Shown: positions 14,262 through 20,980 of the stretch, in pieces
Layout: every line of letters starts with the position of its first letter
How positions within the stretch are numbered: the stretch's first letter is position 1
Virus record (IMG/VR): IMGVR_UViG_3300022074_000416
Span: 1-22,088 of that record
Source: a virus
DNA length: 22,088 nt
Direction: 5' to 3' (one strand)
The notes under the pieces: generated by a model
What the model was told of the DNA's origin: nothing
Databases searched by the model: none
The model's input: the letters and a program-made list of their open reading frames with translations, nothing else
Program-made: the position numbers and the translations under genes

Positions 14262-15933
14262 CCTTCATAGCGAGTGCGGTGATCTGTGCAGCCATCTCCG
14301 CTTGGTCAGGTGCAACTGAGAGCTGTTGCTCATCGTGCACAAAGGCCAGCGGGTAGTAATCGATGCCTGCTTCCTGCAACATCTCGTGGGTACGAATCAC
14401 CCAGAGCTTGCAGATAACGGCTCCAGCAGATTGGAGCAGGTAGTTGAGTGCAGCGTGACGCTTGCCCTGCAGGCGGATGGGTCGACCATCTAGCCCTCTG
14501 AGCACGTCACCTTCTGAACGCTTGCCGATAGCTGACGAAAGATCAGCGAAGCCGGGCAGGCCTTCCATGATCCGTTTGCGGATCTCTTGTCCTTTACGGG
14601 TGGCGCCGGATTTGGTAGCCCCAGCTGTCAGACCTAGCTTGAGGTTGCCCCCTCCATAGATCAAACAGTACGTGACCCCCTTACCTGACTTGCGATCTGT
14701 TCCATAGATCTCTGCCAGTTCTGAGTGAATGTCTCCTTCAACGACAGTGCGACTGAATGCGCCACCATCAAACGGAGATAAATAATGACCAAGGCACCTA
14801 AGCTCCAACCCAGAAGCGTCAGAGCCAACCTGGACACGATCCTTACCGGGATAGAAAAGAGCACGGTATTCAGAAGCAGAAGGGACTTGAGCAAGGTTTG
14901 GCCGCAGGTGGGCCATTCTTCCCGTGTTGGTGTTGAGGATGCAGCTGTGATGAATGCGACCGTCTCGCTCTTGTTTGAGCCAGGCGTTCTTGCCTTCACT
15001 CAGTTGACCCAGGTGCTTCTGGAGTTCCAGAATGCGGGCAAACTTGAGTGATTCATCTGTACCGATCTCACGCAAAACTGCGTCGTCGATCTTGGGGGTA
15101 CCACCAGCTGTCCGCTCCTTAGCGGTCCAGCCTCTGAAGGTCTCGAAAGCCCAGGCAATGTGATGCCTGCTTGTCGGATTGAACTCCTTAAGTTTGCACA
15201 TAGGCGCATCAGCGAAATAGCCCTGGGGCTTGTTGTTGCGCTTAGGGGTGAATGTGCCACCGTCCACATGAAGGAAGGTGGAACGCATCTGGTCAGAGAG
15301 TGCGTCGAGTTCAGTCCGGAGCTTTGACTCCAGCTGGTGTGCTTTGGCTACATCGAATGGGAAGCCGAGATTCTCTTGCCAAGACATGAGCTCAGCAATC
15401 TTGTGCTCTGTTTCAATGCAGTCTTTGTAGGTGACGAGCTTGGGCTCGAACATCTTCGCCACTGCAACAGAGACGACAACGTCCTGAGTGCAATACTCCA
15501 ACATCTCAGGGGTATAAGTTGACCAATCCCCATCAAGGGACTTGCCAAACTCAGACTTGTGAACGCCCAGCCGGTGACCCCACGCTTCGAGAGAGTGGCG
15601 ACCGTAAAGGTTGGCTGGCATGTTGGCTGGTCGGGATCGGAAGTCACGATCCAGCAGGTCGGTGAAGAACAACCGCGAGAGGATAAGAGTGTCATAGGTC
15701 TGACCTTTGAACTCCCAGTTCGGGTGGATCTTCTTGATGGCCTGGTAGTCATAACCAATGATGTTGTGACCCCAGACCTCGTCTGCATCTTTCAGCATCT
15801 TCAGGCCCTTCTTGTAATCAGAAGGACCAAAGCGGTACTTGGTACCGTCGTCGATGTTGATCAGAACAATGCAGTGGATCTTGGTTAGATCCTGGAGGAG
15901 ACCATCGGTCTCAATGTCAAACGCTAGGCGCAT
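14182..15933 (-). CDS. DNA polymerase, T7 gp5-like family A
   Basis: 583 residues starting at ATG 15933 (MRLAFDIETDGLL), shorter than T7 gp5 (704). The 3'-5' exonuclease domain has D6/E8, the N...D of WGHNIIGYDYQ and Y...D of YCTQDVVVSV. Polymerase motif A is VGSDASGLELRCLGHYL, motif B is DRKSGKGVTYCLIYGGG, motif C is FVHDEQQLS, and the C-terminus FRCELDSEAQEGQSWADCH aligns with the end of T7 gp5, so the gene is intact. The insert that binds thioredoxin in T7 (between the thumb and FNPTSRHHI) is about half length here. The residue equivalent to E. coli F762 is Tyr. Overlaps both neighbours. Replicates phage DNA with the primase-helicase and SSB. Confidence 0.97.
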   Translation of the reverse strand: MRLAFDIETDGLLQDLTKIHCIVLINIDDGTKYRFGPSDYKKGLKMLKDADEVWGHNIIGYDYQAIKKIHPNWEFKGQTYDTLILSRLFFTDLLDRDFRSRPANMPANLYGRHSLEAWGHRLGVHKSEFGKSLDGDWSTYTPEMLEYCTQDVVVSVAVAKMFEPKLVTYKDCIETEHKIAELMSWQENLGFPFDVAKAHQLESKLRTELDALSDQMRSTFLHVDGGTFTPKRNNKPQGYFADAPMCKLKEFNPTSRHHIAWAFETFRGWTAKERTAGGTPKIDDAVLREIGTDESLKFARILELQKHLGQLSEGKNAWLKQERDGRIHHSCILNTNTGRMAHLRPNLAQVPSASEYRALFYPGKDRVQVGSDASGLELRCLGHYLSPFDGGAFSRTVVEGDIHSELAEIYGTDRKSGKGVTYCLIYGGGNLKLGLTAGATKSGATRKGQEIRKRIMEGLPGFADLSSAIGKRSEGDVLRGLDGRPIRLQGKRHAALNYLLQSAGAVICKLWVIRTHEMLQEAGIDYYPLAFVHDEQQLSVAPDQAEMAAQITALAMKDVQHALKFRCELDSEAQEGQSWADCH

Positions 15934-16180
15934 TGTTGAATACGTTGGGGCGAATACGTCCGAAGCCAGAACGGATCTCCAACACCGCATAACCGGCGTC
16001 ATGGAGGTGGTCGAAGATGTCAACCTGGCGGAATGCCCGGATTGCAGAGACTTTCTGCTTCTTCTTCCAGCTAGGTTTCTTGTATCGGACGAGGTGGATA
16101 TCAGAGGGAAGCTCAGCGTCGAGCTTCTGAAGCTTTTCGAGAGAGGTGCTCTCGATGTGAATAATCACAGGATCCTTCAT
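15917..16180 (-). CDS. 87-residue hypothetical protein between thioredoxin-like and DNA polymerase genes
   Basis: I do not recognise the family. The protein begins MKDPVIIHIESTSLEKLQKL, has a Lys-rich middle (YKKPSWKKKQKVSAIRAF) and ends GFGRIRPNVFNNAPSV; it has no cysteines and no membrane segment. ATG 16180 overlaps the stop of the thioredoxin-like gene (ATGA), and its end overlaps the polymerase start by 17 bases, so translation is coupled with replication genes. The predicted mixed strand/helix pattern and basic patch could suit nucleic-acid binding, but that is a guess. Confidence 0.75.
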   Translation of the reverse strand: MKDPVIIHIESTSLEKLQKLDAELPSDIHLVRYKKPSWKKKQKVSAIRAFRQVDIFDHLHDAGYAVLEIRSGFGRIRPNVFNNAPSV

Positions 16181-16479
16181 CGATTACGGAAGTAGTCGTT
16201 ATGGCGATTGATGGTTGAGAGAAGATTCACGATGTTGTCGCGAATCCGTTGACCACCAACGAGGCGGTCGATCTCCTCACCGTGGTCATCCACGATCAGG
16301 AAGGTCGGGAAGAGCTCCAGCTGATAAGCCTCAACAAGTGCGGAGTGGTTCTCCTTCTTCATCACCGAGAGGTTCTTGTGCAAAGCAGGCTTGAGGGCAA
16401 AGACAAGCTCTTTGGTGAGCTCGCATGGCTTGCAGTTCTCCTTGGTGAAAAGGACTGCACGCTGCCTAGAAATCGTCAT
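16177..16479 (-). CDS. Thioredoxin-like protein with CKPC active site
   Basis: 100 residues from ATG 16479, chosen because it overlaps the primase-helicase stop by 14 bases; a longer upstream reading would lie wholly inside that gene. The thioredoxin fold is shown by a first strand RAVLFTKE, the C16-K-P-C19 redox motif, a cis-proline segment ELFPTFLIVDD, and a C-terminal helix GGQRIRDNIVNLLS. It is smaller than E. coli thioredoxin (109) and has CKPC rather than CGPC, nearer to glutaredoxin/NrdH-like proteins. Possible jobs are reducing the ribonucleotide reductase or serving as a polymerase processivity factor, as host thioredoxin does for T7. Confidence 0.85.
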   Translation of the reverse strand: MTISRQRAVLFTKENCKPCELTKELVFALKPALHKNLSVMKKENHSALVEAYQLELFPTFLIVDDHGEEIDRLVGGQRIRDNIVNLLSTINRHNDYFRNR

Positions 16480-18073
16480 AGGAAGTTGGCGTAGTGGAAT
16501 CGGTAGCGTCGAAAAGCGCGGTCTGCAAGCGACCGGTCTCGGTGCTATATGCAAGGTTGCCGGCGGGGCCTGTCTGACCGTTGAAGCGGTTCTTCAGGAC
16601 CTTTAGGCACGCTCTGTTGTCCCCGTTGCTGATGTCCCGTTCAAGGGCCACCACGAGGTCAGACAGCTGAGCGATGGAATGTGAGCCTCTGAGTTGGCCG
16701 AGTGACACCGAAGCGCCATCCTCGTGACCTTTGTCGCCCTGTGCGCGACGTAGATGAGAGATAAGGATCATTCCGATCCCGGTCTCCTCCACGAAGCTGC
16801 GGAGCTTGGTCATCACAACGTCGATCATCTTGCGCTCATCGTTGCTCTCGTTACCCGAAAGCAGAATGGACAAGTGATCAAGGACAATCCACTTCACCTC
16901 GTGTGTCATCACGAGATAGCGGATGTCGCTCAGAAGAGAATCCGGATCAACGCTACCGAAGCCATCGCGCAGGTAAGCGTAACCACTTCCGAGGGTATCC
17001 CCAAAAGCTTCCTTGAAGGCGTCACTTGGAATCTCATTGTTGAGATGCAGAGGTTTGTTTGCAGCCACCGTCATGAGGCGGAGGCCAGTACGTTTAACGC
17101 TCTCTTCGAGCGCGATATATCCGATGTGCTGCTGCTGTTTAATCAGCGATACTGCGATCTCCCCGCATAGGGTCGATTTCCCAGTACCAGAGCCAGCAGT
17201 AATAGTAACCAGCTCACCAAGACGGAGCCCACCAGTAACGTTGTTGAGGTCATCGTATGGGTAGTCGGCATCCCGACCGTGTAGAGGTGTGCTTACTAAA
17301 TCGAAGAGCTCCCGACCATCAATGATGGATTTAGGGATGAACTTCTTCTTATTCCATACAGCCTGTCTAATCGCATCACCGTCACCAGCTTGCAATGCCT
17401 CTGAGGCGTCCTTGTAAGAGCCTAGAGAGGCGATGAAAACCTTCTCGTGTGGGAATAGACCTATACATTCTTCCGTGGCTTTTACGCCCGCTTCGTCATT
17501 ATCGAACATCAGCACGATCTCGTCGAAACCGAGGAGATACTTGAGCTGATATTGGAGAGACTTGCGTGCGCTTTGTGCTCCATTAGGAACAGACACTACG
17601 GGCCAGTTAGGCCGAGCTTGCCAAACGGATAGGGCATCTAGTTCACCCTCTGTGATGACCACACACTTGCCACCACCAAAGAGGTGTTGACCAAACAGTG
17701 TGTTGTCTTCGTTGCTGCCCTTCCAAGAGAACTTCTTGTTAGGGTCTCGCTCCTTGTAGGCGACGACAGAGCCAGCGCCTGCGTAGTAAGGGAACCGGAG
17801 AGCCGGGCCTTCCTGACGGACGTTGAACTTCTTGCAGGTTTCCTCCGTGATCTTGCGAGAACGAAGGGGAGCGAAGTCGCCGGAATAGTTCACCATTCGG
17901 GACGACGTTTTACGTGGCAGTTGTGCTTCATCGGAACTGCCCCGACCGTGATAGCCACAGCTGAAGCAGTGGTAACCGCCATCAGAGTACACAGTGTAAG
18001 CATCTGATGAAGTGCAGTTGGGGCATGGTCCCTGTGAGATGACGTGGTTGTCATCGGAGTAATCCGAATTCAT
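16466..18073 (-). CDS. Primase-helicase, T7 gp4-like
   Basis: 535 residues (T7 gp4A is 566). The N-terminal C4 zinc finger is C17, C20, C36, C39 (CPNCTSSD...YHCFSCGYHG). The TOPRIM primase core has E142 (VVITEGELDALS) and D191/D193 (LMFDNDEAG). The RecA-type helicase has Walker A at 293-301 (AGSGTGKST), the Walker B-like VKWIVLDHLSILL, motif H3 GMILISHLRR and H4 GQLRGSHSIAQLSD. The C-terminus is an acidic tail ending TSYDDF, which in T7 contacts the polymerase. A Shine-Dalgarno GGAG lies 7 bases before ATG 18073, inside the small upstream gene. Unwinds DNA and makes primers. Confidence 0.96.
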   Translation of the reverse strand: MNSDYSDDNHVISQGPCPNCTSSDAYTVYSDGGYHCFSCGYHGRGSSDEAQLPRKTSSRMVNYSGDFAPLRSRKITEETCKKFNVRQEGPALRFPYYAGAGSVVAYKERDPNKKFSWKGSNEDNTLFGQHLFGGGKCVVITEGELDALSVWQARPNWPVVSVPNGAQSARKSLQYQLKYLLGFDEIVLMFDNDEAGVKATEECIGLFPHEKVFIASLGSYKDASEALQAGDGDAIRQAVWNKKKFIPKSIIDGRELFDLVSTPLHGRDADYPYDDLNNVTGGLRLGELVTITAGSGTGKSTLCGEIAVSLIKQQQHIGYIALEESVKRTGLRLMTVAANKPLHLNNEIPSDAFKEAFGDTLGSGYAYLRDGFGSVDPDSLLSDIRYLVMTHEVKWIVLDHLSILLSGNESNDERKMIDVVMTKLRSFVEETGIGMILISHLRRAQGDKGHEDGASVSLGQLRGSHSIAQLSDLVVALERDISNGDNRACLKVLKNRFNGQTGPAGNLAYSTETGRLQTALFDATDSTTPTSYDDF

Positions 18074-18191
18074 CAGCCATCTCCATGTATTCAGTGAGAG
18101 CCTCGAAGATCAGTTGAGTCGGGTAGTCCTCTTCGAGGTGGGCTACCAGACGATCAATCTCAATTAACAGACTCATGGGTGTGTCAGTCAT
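18051..18191 (-). CDS. 46-residue acidic protein upstream of primase-helicase
   Basis: ATG 18191 to TGA 18051. The start overlaps the stop of endonuclease I (ATGA) and the end overlaps the primase-helicase start by 23 bases, so it fills the gap exactly as a translated gene would. The sequence MTDTPMSLLIEIDRLVAHLE continues through LIFEALTEYMEMADEF and looks like a two-helix acidic peptide. It has no recognised domain. Besides any protein function, its translation would deliver ribosomes to the primase-helicase start. Confidence 0.65.
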   Translation of the reverse strand: MTDTPMSLLIEIDRLVAHLEEDYPTQLIFEALTEYMEMADEFGLLR

Positions 18192-18541
18192 TCGAGCCAA
18201 TCCTGTGGAATGTTTGGGAATATGCAGTAGGGGAACCCGTGCTTTTCAGCCCAAGCGCCATAAGTGGTCTTGCTGTTCTTGCTTAAGGTGTTATTTCGTT
18301 GGAAGACAAACCGGATATCGAGCTCAGGGTTCTGCTCTTTCACAGCCAACATCTTCCGCCTGTCGGAGGGCTTGAAGAAGCCTTTGGCCTCCAAGATCAC
18401 CCCGTTAGGCAGGAAGAAATCAGGTGTGTACTTCGACTTGGTCACGTAGTCGTATTTGCTCACCTCGTAGAGGAAAGGGACTGCGTTCTTGTCAAAGAGT
18501 TTTCCGATCCGCTCCTCCAATCCGGAGCGGTAGTTGTTCAT
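18188..18541 (-). CDS. Endonuclease I (Holliday junction resolvase), T7 gp3-like
   Basis: 117 residues (T7 gp3 is 149). The catalytic pattern of T7 endonuclease I is intact: E9 in YRSGLEERI (T7 E20), D41 in YTPDFFLPNG (D55), E51 and K53 in ILEAKGF (E65, K67), with identical D-E-K spacing. It cleaves branched DNA to resolve replication and packaging intermediates and breaks host DNA for reuse by the exonuclease. Start ATG 18541 overlaps the SSB stop (TGATG) and its own stop overlaps the next gene. The N-terminus is about ten residues shorter than in T7, which should affect dimer swapping more than catalysis. Confidence 0.95.
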   Translation of the reverse strand: MNNYRSGLEERIGKLFDKNAVPFLYEVSKYDYVTKSKYTPDFFLPNGVILEAKGFFKPSDRRKMLAVKEQNPELDIRFVFQRNNTLSKNSKTTYGAWAEKHGFPYCIFPNIPQDWLE

Positions 18542-19119
18542 CAGAAGTCGTAGGACTCTCCATCACCGACGGTCTCTTCTGCCTTACGGACAGCAGGCTC
18601 GGAAGCCTTGAAGCCATCGACAGAACCGAACAGGCTGGCCACGTCCTCGACGGACAGGGTGCCGGAGTCGACAGCGCCGTTGCCGGATGCCAGCTCGATG
18701 ATCTGCACGCCGATGACGCGCATGGAGGTTCCAACGTTGGGGCCCATTGCGTAGGGCTTCTGATCAACGATGAGGTTCACCTTGGTGCCCTTGCGGACGC
18801 TCAGGAGGACGCTCTTCTCGATGGGTTGACCGTCAGAGTCAACGAAGATCGGCTCGGGCTTGGGCTTACGGGAACCATCGCCGGCGCCGTAGGTGTACTT
18901 GCAGACGCCAGCGTCATCCCAAGGGGTCATTGCCTCTTGGACTCGGCCGGAAGCCTTGGACTTGGCCCACTTGATCAGCTCTTCCCGGTCGGCTTCGACC
19001 TGGGTGAGGGTCTCGTGGGGGATGGCGTAGGCGAATGTGCGGTTGTTGAACTTGCCGGAGTCTTCCCCGACAGACACGAAGCCTTCGAGGGTGGTTGCGA
19101 ACTTGTAGCGGTTAGCCAT
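18541..19119 (-). CDS. Single-stranded DNA-binding protein, T7 gp2.5-like
   Basis: 192 residues from ATG 19119 (MANRYKFATTLEGFVSVGE). The body is beta-rich, as expected of an OB fold, with a conserved core VLLSVRKGTKVNLIVDQ and MRVIGVQIIELA. The C-terminus is acidic and ends DGESYDF; T7 gp2.5 also ends in an acidic tail with terminal Phe, which binds the polymerase and helicase. Position before endonuclease I matches T7 (2.5 then 3). Codon use is strongly G/C-ending, suggesting high expression. No clear Shine-Dalgarno precedes the start. The function is coating single-stranded DNA and coordinating the replisome. Confidence 0.9.
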   Translation of the reverse strand: MANRYKFATTLEGFVSVGEDSGKFNNRTFAYAIPHETLTQVEADREELIKWAKSKASGRVQEAMTPWDDAGVCKYTYGAGDGSRKPKPEPIFVDSDGQPIEKSVLLSVRKGTKVNLIVDQKPYAMGPNVGTSMRVIGVQIIELASGNGAVDSGTLSVEDVASLFGSVDGFKASEPAVRKAEETVGDGESYDF

Positions 19120-19148
19120 GAGAGATACGGTTGGTGTAGTGGATGGGA

Positions 19149-19271
19149 CTATTTGCCTTGGCCGCGGCGCTTTTTGCGGCCGTGGTTGGGCTTGCTGTGG
19201 GTGCCGTTGCCCTGTTTCGTCTTTTTGGGTTTGCCAGGTGTAAACGAGCCGGCAGAGAGTTTGTTTCTCAC
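19149..19271 (-). CDS. 40-residue highly basic protein
   Basis: GTG 19271 to TAG 19149; the start overlaps the stop of the upstream 62-residue gene (GTGA), which supports it. The protein is MRNKLSAGSFTPGKPKKTKQ followed by a Gly/His/Lys/Arg-rich end (KPNHGRKKRRGQGK). It has no hydrophobic core and is probably disordered and nucleic-acid binding. Short basic proteins with a K-R-x-RGQG end occur in other cyanophages, as far as I recall, but the function is unknown to me. Confidence 0.6.
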   Translation of the reverse strand: MRNKLSAGSFTPGKPKKTKQGNGTHSKPNHGRKKRRGQGK

Positions 19272-19456
19272 AGGTCGAAGCTCCGGTTGTAGGACTCAAG
19301 TGCCAGCAGGGAATCACGGCTCAATGCCATCGATTGGAGGTACTCGTAGTCGTCAACGTTGAAGCGTCCGCCCTCTTGGGCTTCCAGCTCAGCGAAGTAT
19401 TTCAGCTGTGAGGAGGCCATCGGAGAGGGGTCGATCTCGTAGGTGTCGAGGATCAT
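19268..19456 (-). CDS. 62-residue acidic hypothetical protein, first gene after the terminator
   Basis: ATG 19456 with a good Shine-Dalgarno (AGGA, 5 bases upstream in CCAGGAACTAATG). The sequence MILDTYEIDPSPMASSQLKY is followed by acidic helical segments (FAELEAQEGG, DDYEYLQSMALSRDSLLALE) and ends SFDL. No domain is recognised. It is the first gene downstream of the terminator at 19508-19529, so it likely opens the DNA-metabolism transcript and a promoter should lie between 19457 and 19507. Small acidic proteins at this place in T7-like phages are often host-takeover factors, but nothing in the sequence proves that here. Confidence 0.75.
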   Translation of the reverse strand: MILDTYEIDPSPMASSQLKYFAELEAQEGGRFNVDDYEYLQSMALSRDSLLALESYNRSFDL

Positions 19457-19507
19457 TAGTTCCTGGTTTTAGTTGGTTGGCTTAGTGGAATCTGCGAGAC
19501 GCCAATG

Positions 19508-19529
19508 AAAAAGGGCCCCGAAGGACCCT
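19508..19529 (-). terminator. Rho-independent terminator downstream of attP
   Basis: On the minus strand AGGGTCC (19529-19523), loop TTCG (19522-19519) and GGGCCCT (19518-19512) form a 7-bp stem (one T-G pair) followed by five T (19512-19508). It ends transcription coming from the RNA polymerase, regulator and integrase genes and separates that module from the DNA-metabolism genes. Its core is the same as that of the terminator after the capsid gene. Confidence 0.85.
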
Positions 19530-19561
19530 CACTTCCACATAGCGCCTTGCGGCTAATTCGA

Positions 19562-19601
19562 ACCTGAAACTAGCGCGTCTACCAGATTCCGCCACATCCG
19601 C
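19562..19601 (-). other. attP: Probable attP core: 5' half of a tRNA-Leu gene
   Basis: The minus strand reads GCGGATGTGGCGGAATCTGG from 19601, then TAGACGCGCTAGTTTCAGGT to 19562. It is a tRNA-Leu from the first acceptor base through the D-arm to the anticodon loop (anticodon CAG). After that the match stops: the next bases do not complete the anticodon stem and no leucine variable arm, normal T-arm or CCA follows. It lies about 80 bases downstream of the integrase stop. The cyanophage P-SSP7 carries a similar 42-base tRNA-Leu match beside its integrase, so this is the expected integration site. The exact host tRNA was not checked. Confidence 0.8.
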
Positions 19602-19608
19602 AACGGTT

Positions 19609-19625
19609 CTCAGCGATGGGCTGAG
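19609..19625. repeat. Short perfect inverted repeat beside attP
   Basis: CTCAGC-GATGG-GCTGAG (plus strand), a 6-bp inverted repeat with a 5-base spacer, lies 7 bases from the tRNA-Leu copy on the integrase side. It could be a protein-binding site (integrase or accessory factor) or an RNA hairpin just before the tRNA half. Its role is not shown by the sequence. Confidence 0.4.
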
Positions 19626-19683
19626 GACTGAATGAAGGTAGCAGAGCGGTAAACGCGGGGTTTTTCAGAGTCATTAGTCGCGC

Positions 19684-20550
19684 CTAGATGGCCATAATGG
19701 CGGATCTAGTGGCCTCGTCAGTGGCCTTGCAATAGCGCAGGGACATGTCGATGGTCGAGTGTCCCAGCAGCTCCATCAGCGTGCGCGGATGGGCGACGGC
19801 TCCGACCCAAGTCCCGAAGGAATGGCGGAACGTGTGCCAGACGTAGTCTTCGGTAAATCCGGCGGCATGGCGAACCTTTGTGAACGCAGCGTAAAGCTGG
19901 TCTTTGTTGTTCCAATCCTCGTGAAAGAGACGAGACTGGTTCAAGCGGTTCATTACGATGCCGCGAATCTTGTCGTTGACAGGCAGCTGGCGGACCTTTC
20001 CAGACTTGGTCTGATTCCAGGGCTTACCACCGATAATGAGTTTATCGAGTGCCGGGTCATAGTCAGCCGGGCGTAGCTTGAGCAGCTCGCCTTGTCTGAG
20101 TCCGGTGTAGGCAGACACCAACATGGCGTCAGCCAGATTGTCTCCCCAGCGGTCCCCGTAGAGGTCCCGTGAGAGATACGCCAGGCGATCCACTTGGTCC
20201 TTGGTGAACCAGGTGAGGCGCTGGGCGGTTTCATCAGCCCGCTGAAATTTGGGGACCACCACGGTGTGGAGCTCCGCCATGCGGGTGAAGTTGAGGACCG
20301 TAGAGCCGGCCGAAAGGATCCGGTTGATGGTGCCTCCAGATCGTCCCTCGTCCTCGAGGGTTGATTTGAATTCCATCCACCAGCCCATGGAGCTCATTCG
20401 CTTAAGTGGAAGCGAGCGGCCGCCATATTCGGTCACGTGTCCGGCGTTGATTCCGTTGGTCTTGGCTGAACGCATCCGTTTCCAGTGCGTCTTCCAAGTG
20501 AAGTCAAACGCTTCGCCCCAGGTCTTGATCTGTGGCTTCTTGGTTGTCAT
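19684..20550 (-). CDS. int: Tyrosine-family site-specific integrase
   Basis: 288 residues from ATG 20550 (MTTKKPQIKTWGEAFDFTWK); I prefer this to a TTG at 20625 that would overlap the regulator much further. The N-terminal 100 residues look like a SAM-like core-binding domain. The catalytic set is complete: R152 (AYTGLRQGELLKLR), a Lys at 182 or 185 (KPWNQTKSGK), H239-x-x-R242 (HTFRHSFGTWV), H264 (LLGHSTIDMS) and Y273 (LRYCK). It should recombine attP, found just downstream, with a host tRNA-Leu gene. The start overlaps the regulator gene by 47 bases, so the two are one transcriptional unit. Intact, with no sign of decay. Confidence 0.95.
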   Translation of the reverse strand: MTTKKPQIKTWGEAFDFTWKTHWKRMRSAKTNGINAGHVTEYGGRSLPLKRMSSMGWWMEFKSTLEDEGRSGGTINRILSAGSTVLNFTRMAELHTVVVPKFQRADETAQRLTWFTKDQVDRLAYLSRDLYGDRWGDNLADAMLVSAYTGLRQGELLKLRPADYDPALDKLIIGGKPWNQTKSGKVRQLPVNDKIRGIVMNRLNQSRLFHEDWNNKDQLYAAFTKVRHAAGFTEDYVWHTFRHSFGTWVGAVAHPRTLMELLGHSTIDMSLRYCKATDEATRSAIMAI

Positions 20551-20980
20551 AGGCAGCAAGAGCGGCTTTTGCTTTAGGCAGGTTGGGCAAGCCTTCGCGT
20601 ACTGGTTGGGTCCAGTAGTCCTCAATGAGGTGGACGAAGGACTTTCCCTTGGGTGTCAGGTACAACCGATAAGCCTTGTAGTTGTCAGGGTCGCGTTCGC
20701 GTCTGATCAACCGAAGGCCGGATCGATGCTCCAGACGGTGACGAGGGCCAAGCCATGTCACGCAGCGGGACACCGAAGATGGGGACATGTTGCAGCTCTC
20801 GGCTAAGTTCTCCTGCTTGCAACCGTCGTGGGCCGCAATCCAGAAGAAGATCCCCATGAGCTGCGCGGGGAACTCTCGTTCTCCCGTGGACCGCATCAGT
20901 TCAACAATCGCGTGGACGCGGTAGGCGGCCTGCGAGCTGATAGGTGTGCTACGTGGCATTGGTCTAACCATGCGTCTCAT
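20504..20980 (-). CDS. MarR-like winged helix-turn-helix regulator
   Basis: About 158 residues from ATG 20980; ATG 20971 and 20959 and a TTG at 21013 are alternatives, none with a strong Shine-Dalgarno. A helix-turn-helix is clear in CKQENLAESCNMSPSSVSRC, followed by a wing of the MarR type (GLRLIRRERDPDNYKAYRLY, then LTPKGKSFVHLI). It probably binds DNA as a dimer. Wedged between the RNA polymerase and integrase genes and overlapping both neighbouring small gene and integrase, it is the natural candidate for controlling the lysis/integration choice or early transcription. MarR proteins often sense small ligands; none can be named here. Confidence 0.75.
   Translation of the reverse strand: MRRMVRPMPRSTPISSQAAYRVHAIVELMRSTGEREFPAQLMGIFFWIAAHDGCKQENLAESCNMSPSSVSRCVTWLGPRHRLEHRSGLRLIRRERDPDNYKAYRLYLTPKGKSFVHLIEDYWTQPVREGLPNLPKAKAALAAYDNQEATDQDLGRSV

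Noticed and set aside
20550-20625. An extended integrase N-terminus from TTG 20625
   Set aside because: It would overlap the wHTH gene by more than 120 bases; ATG 20550 begins a normal core-binding domain.
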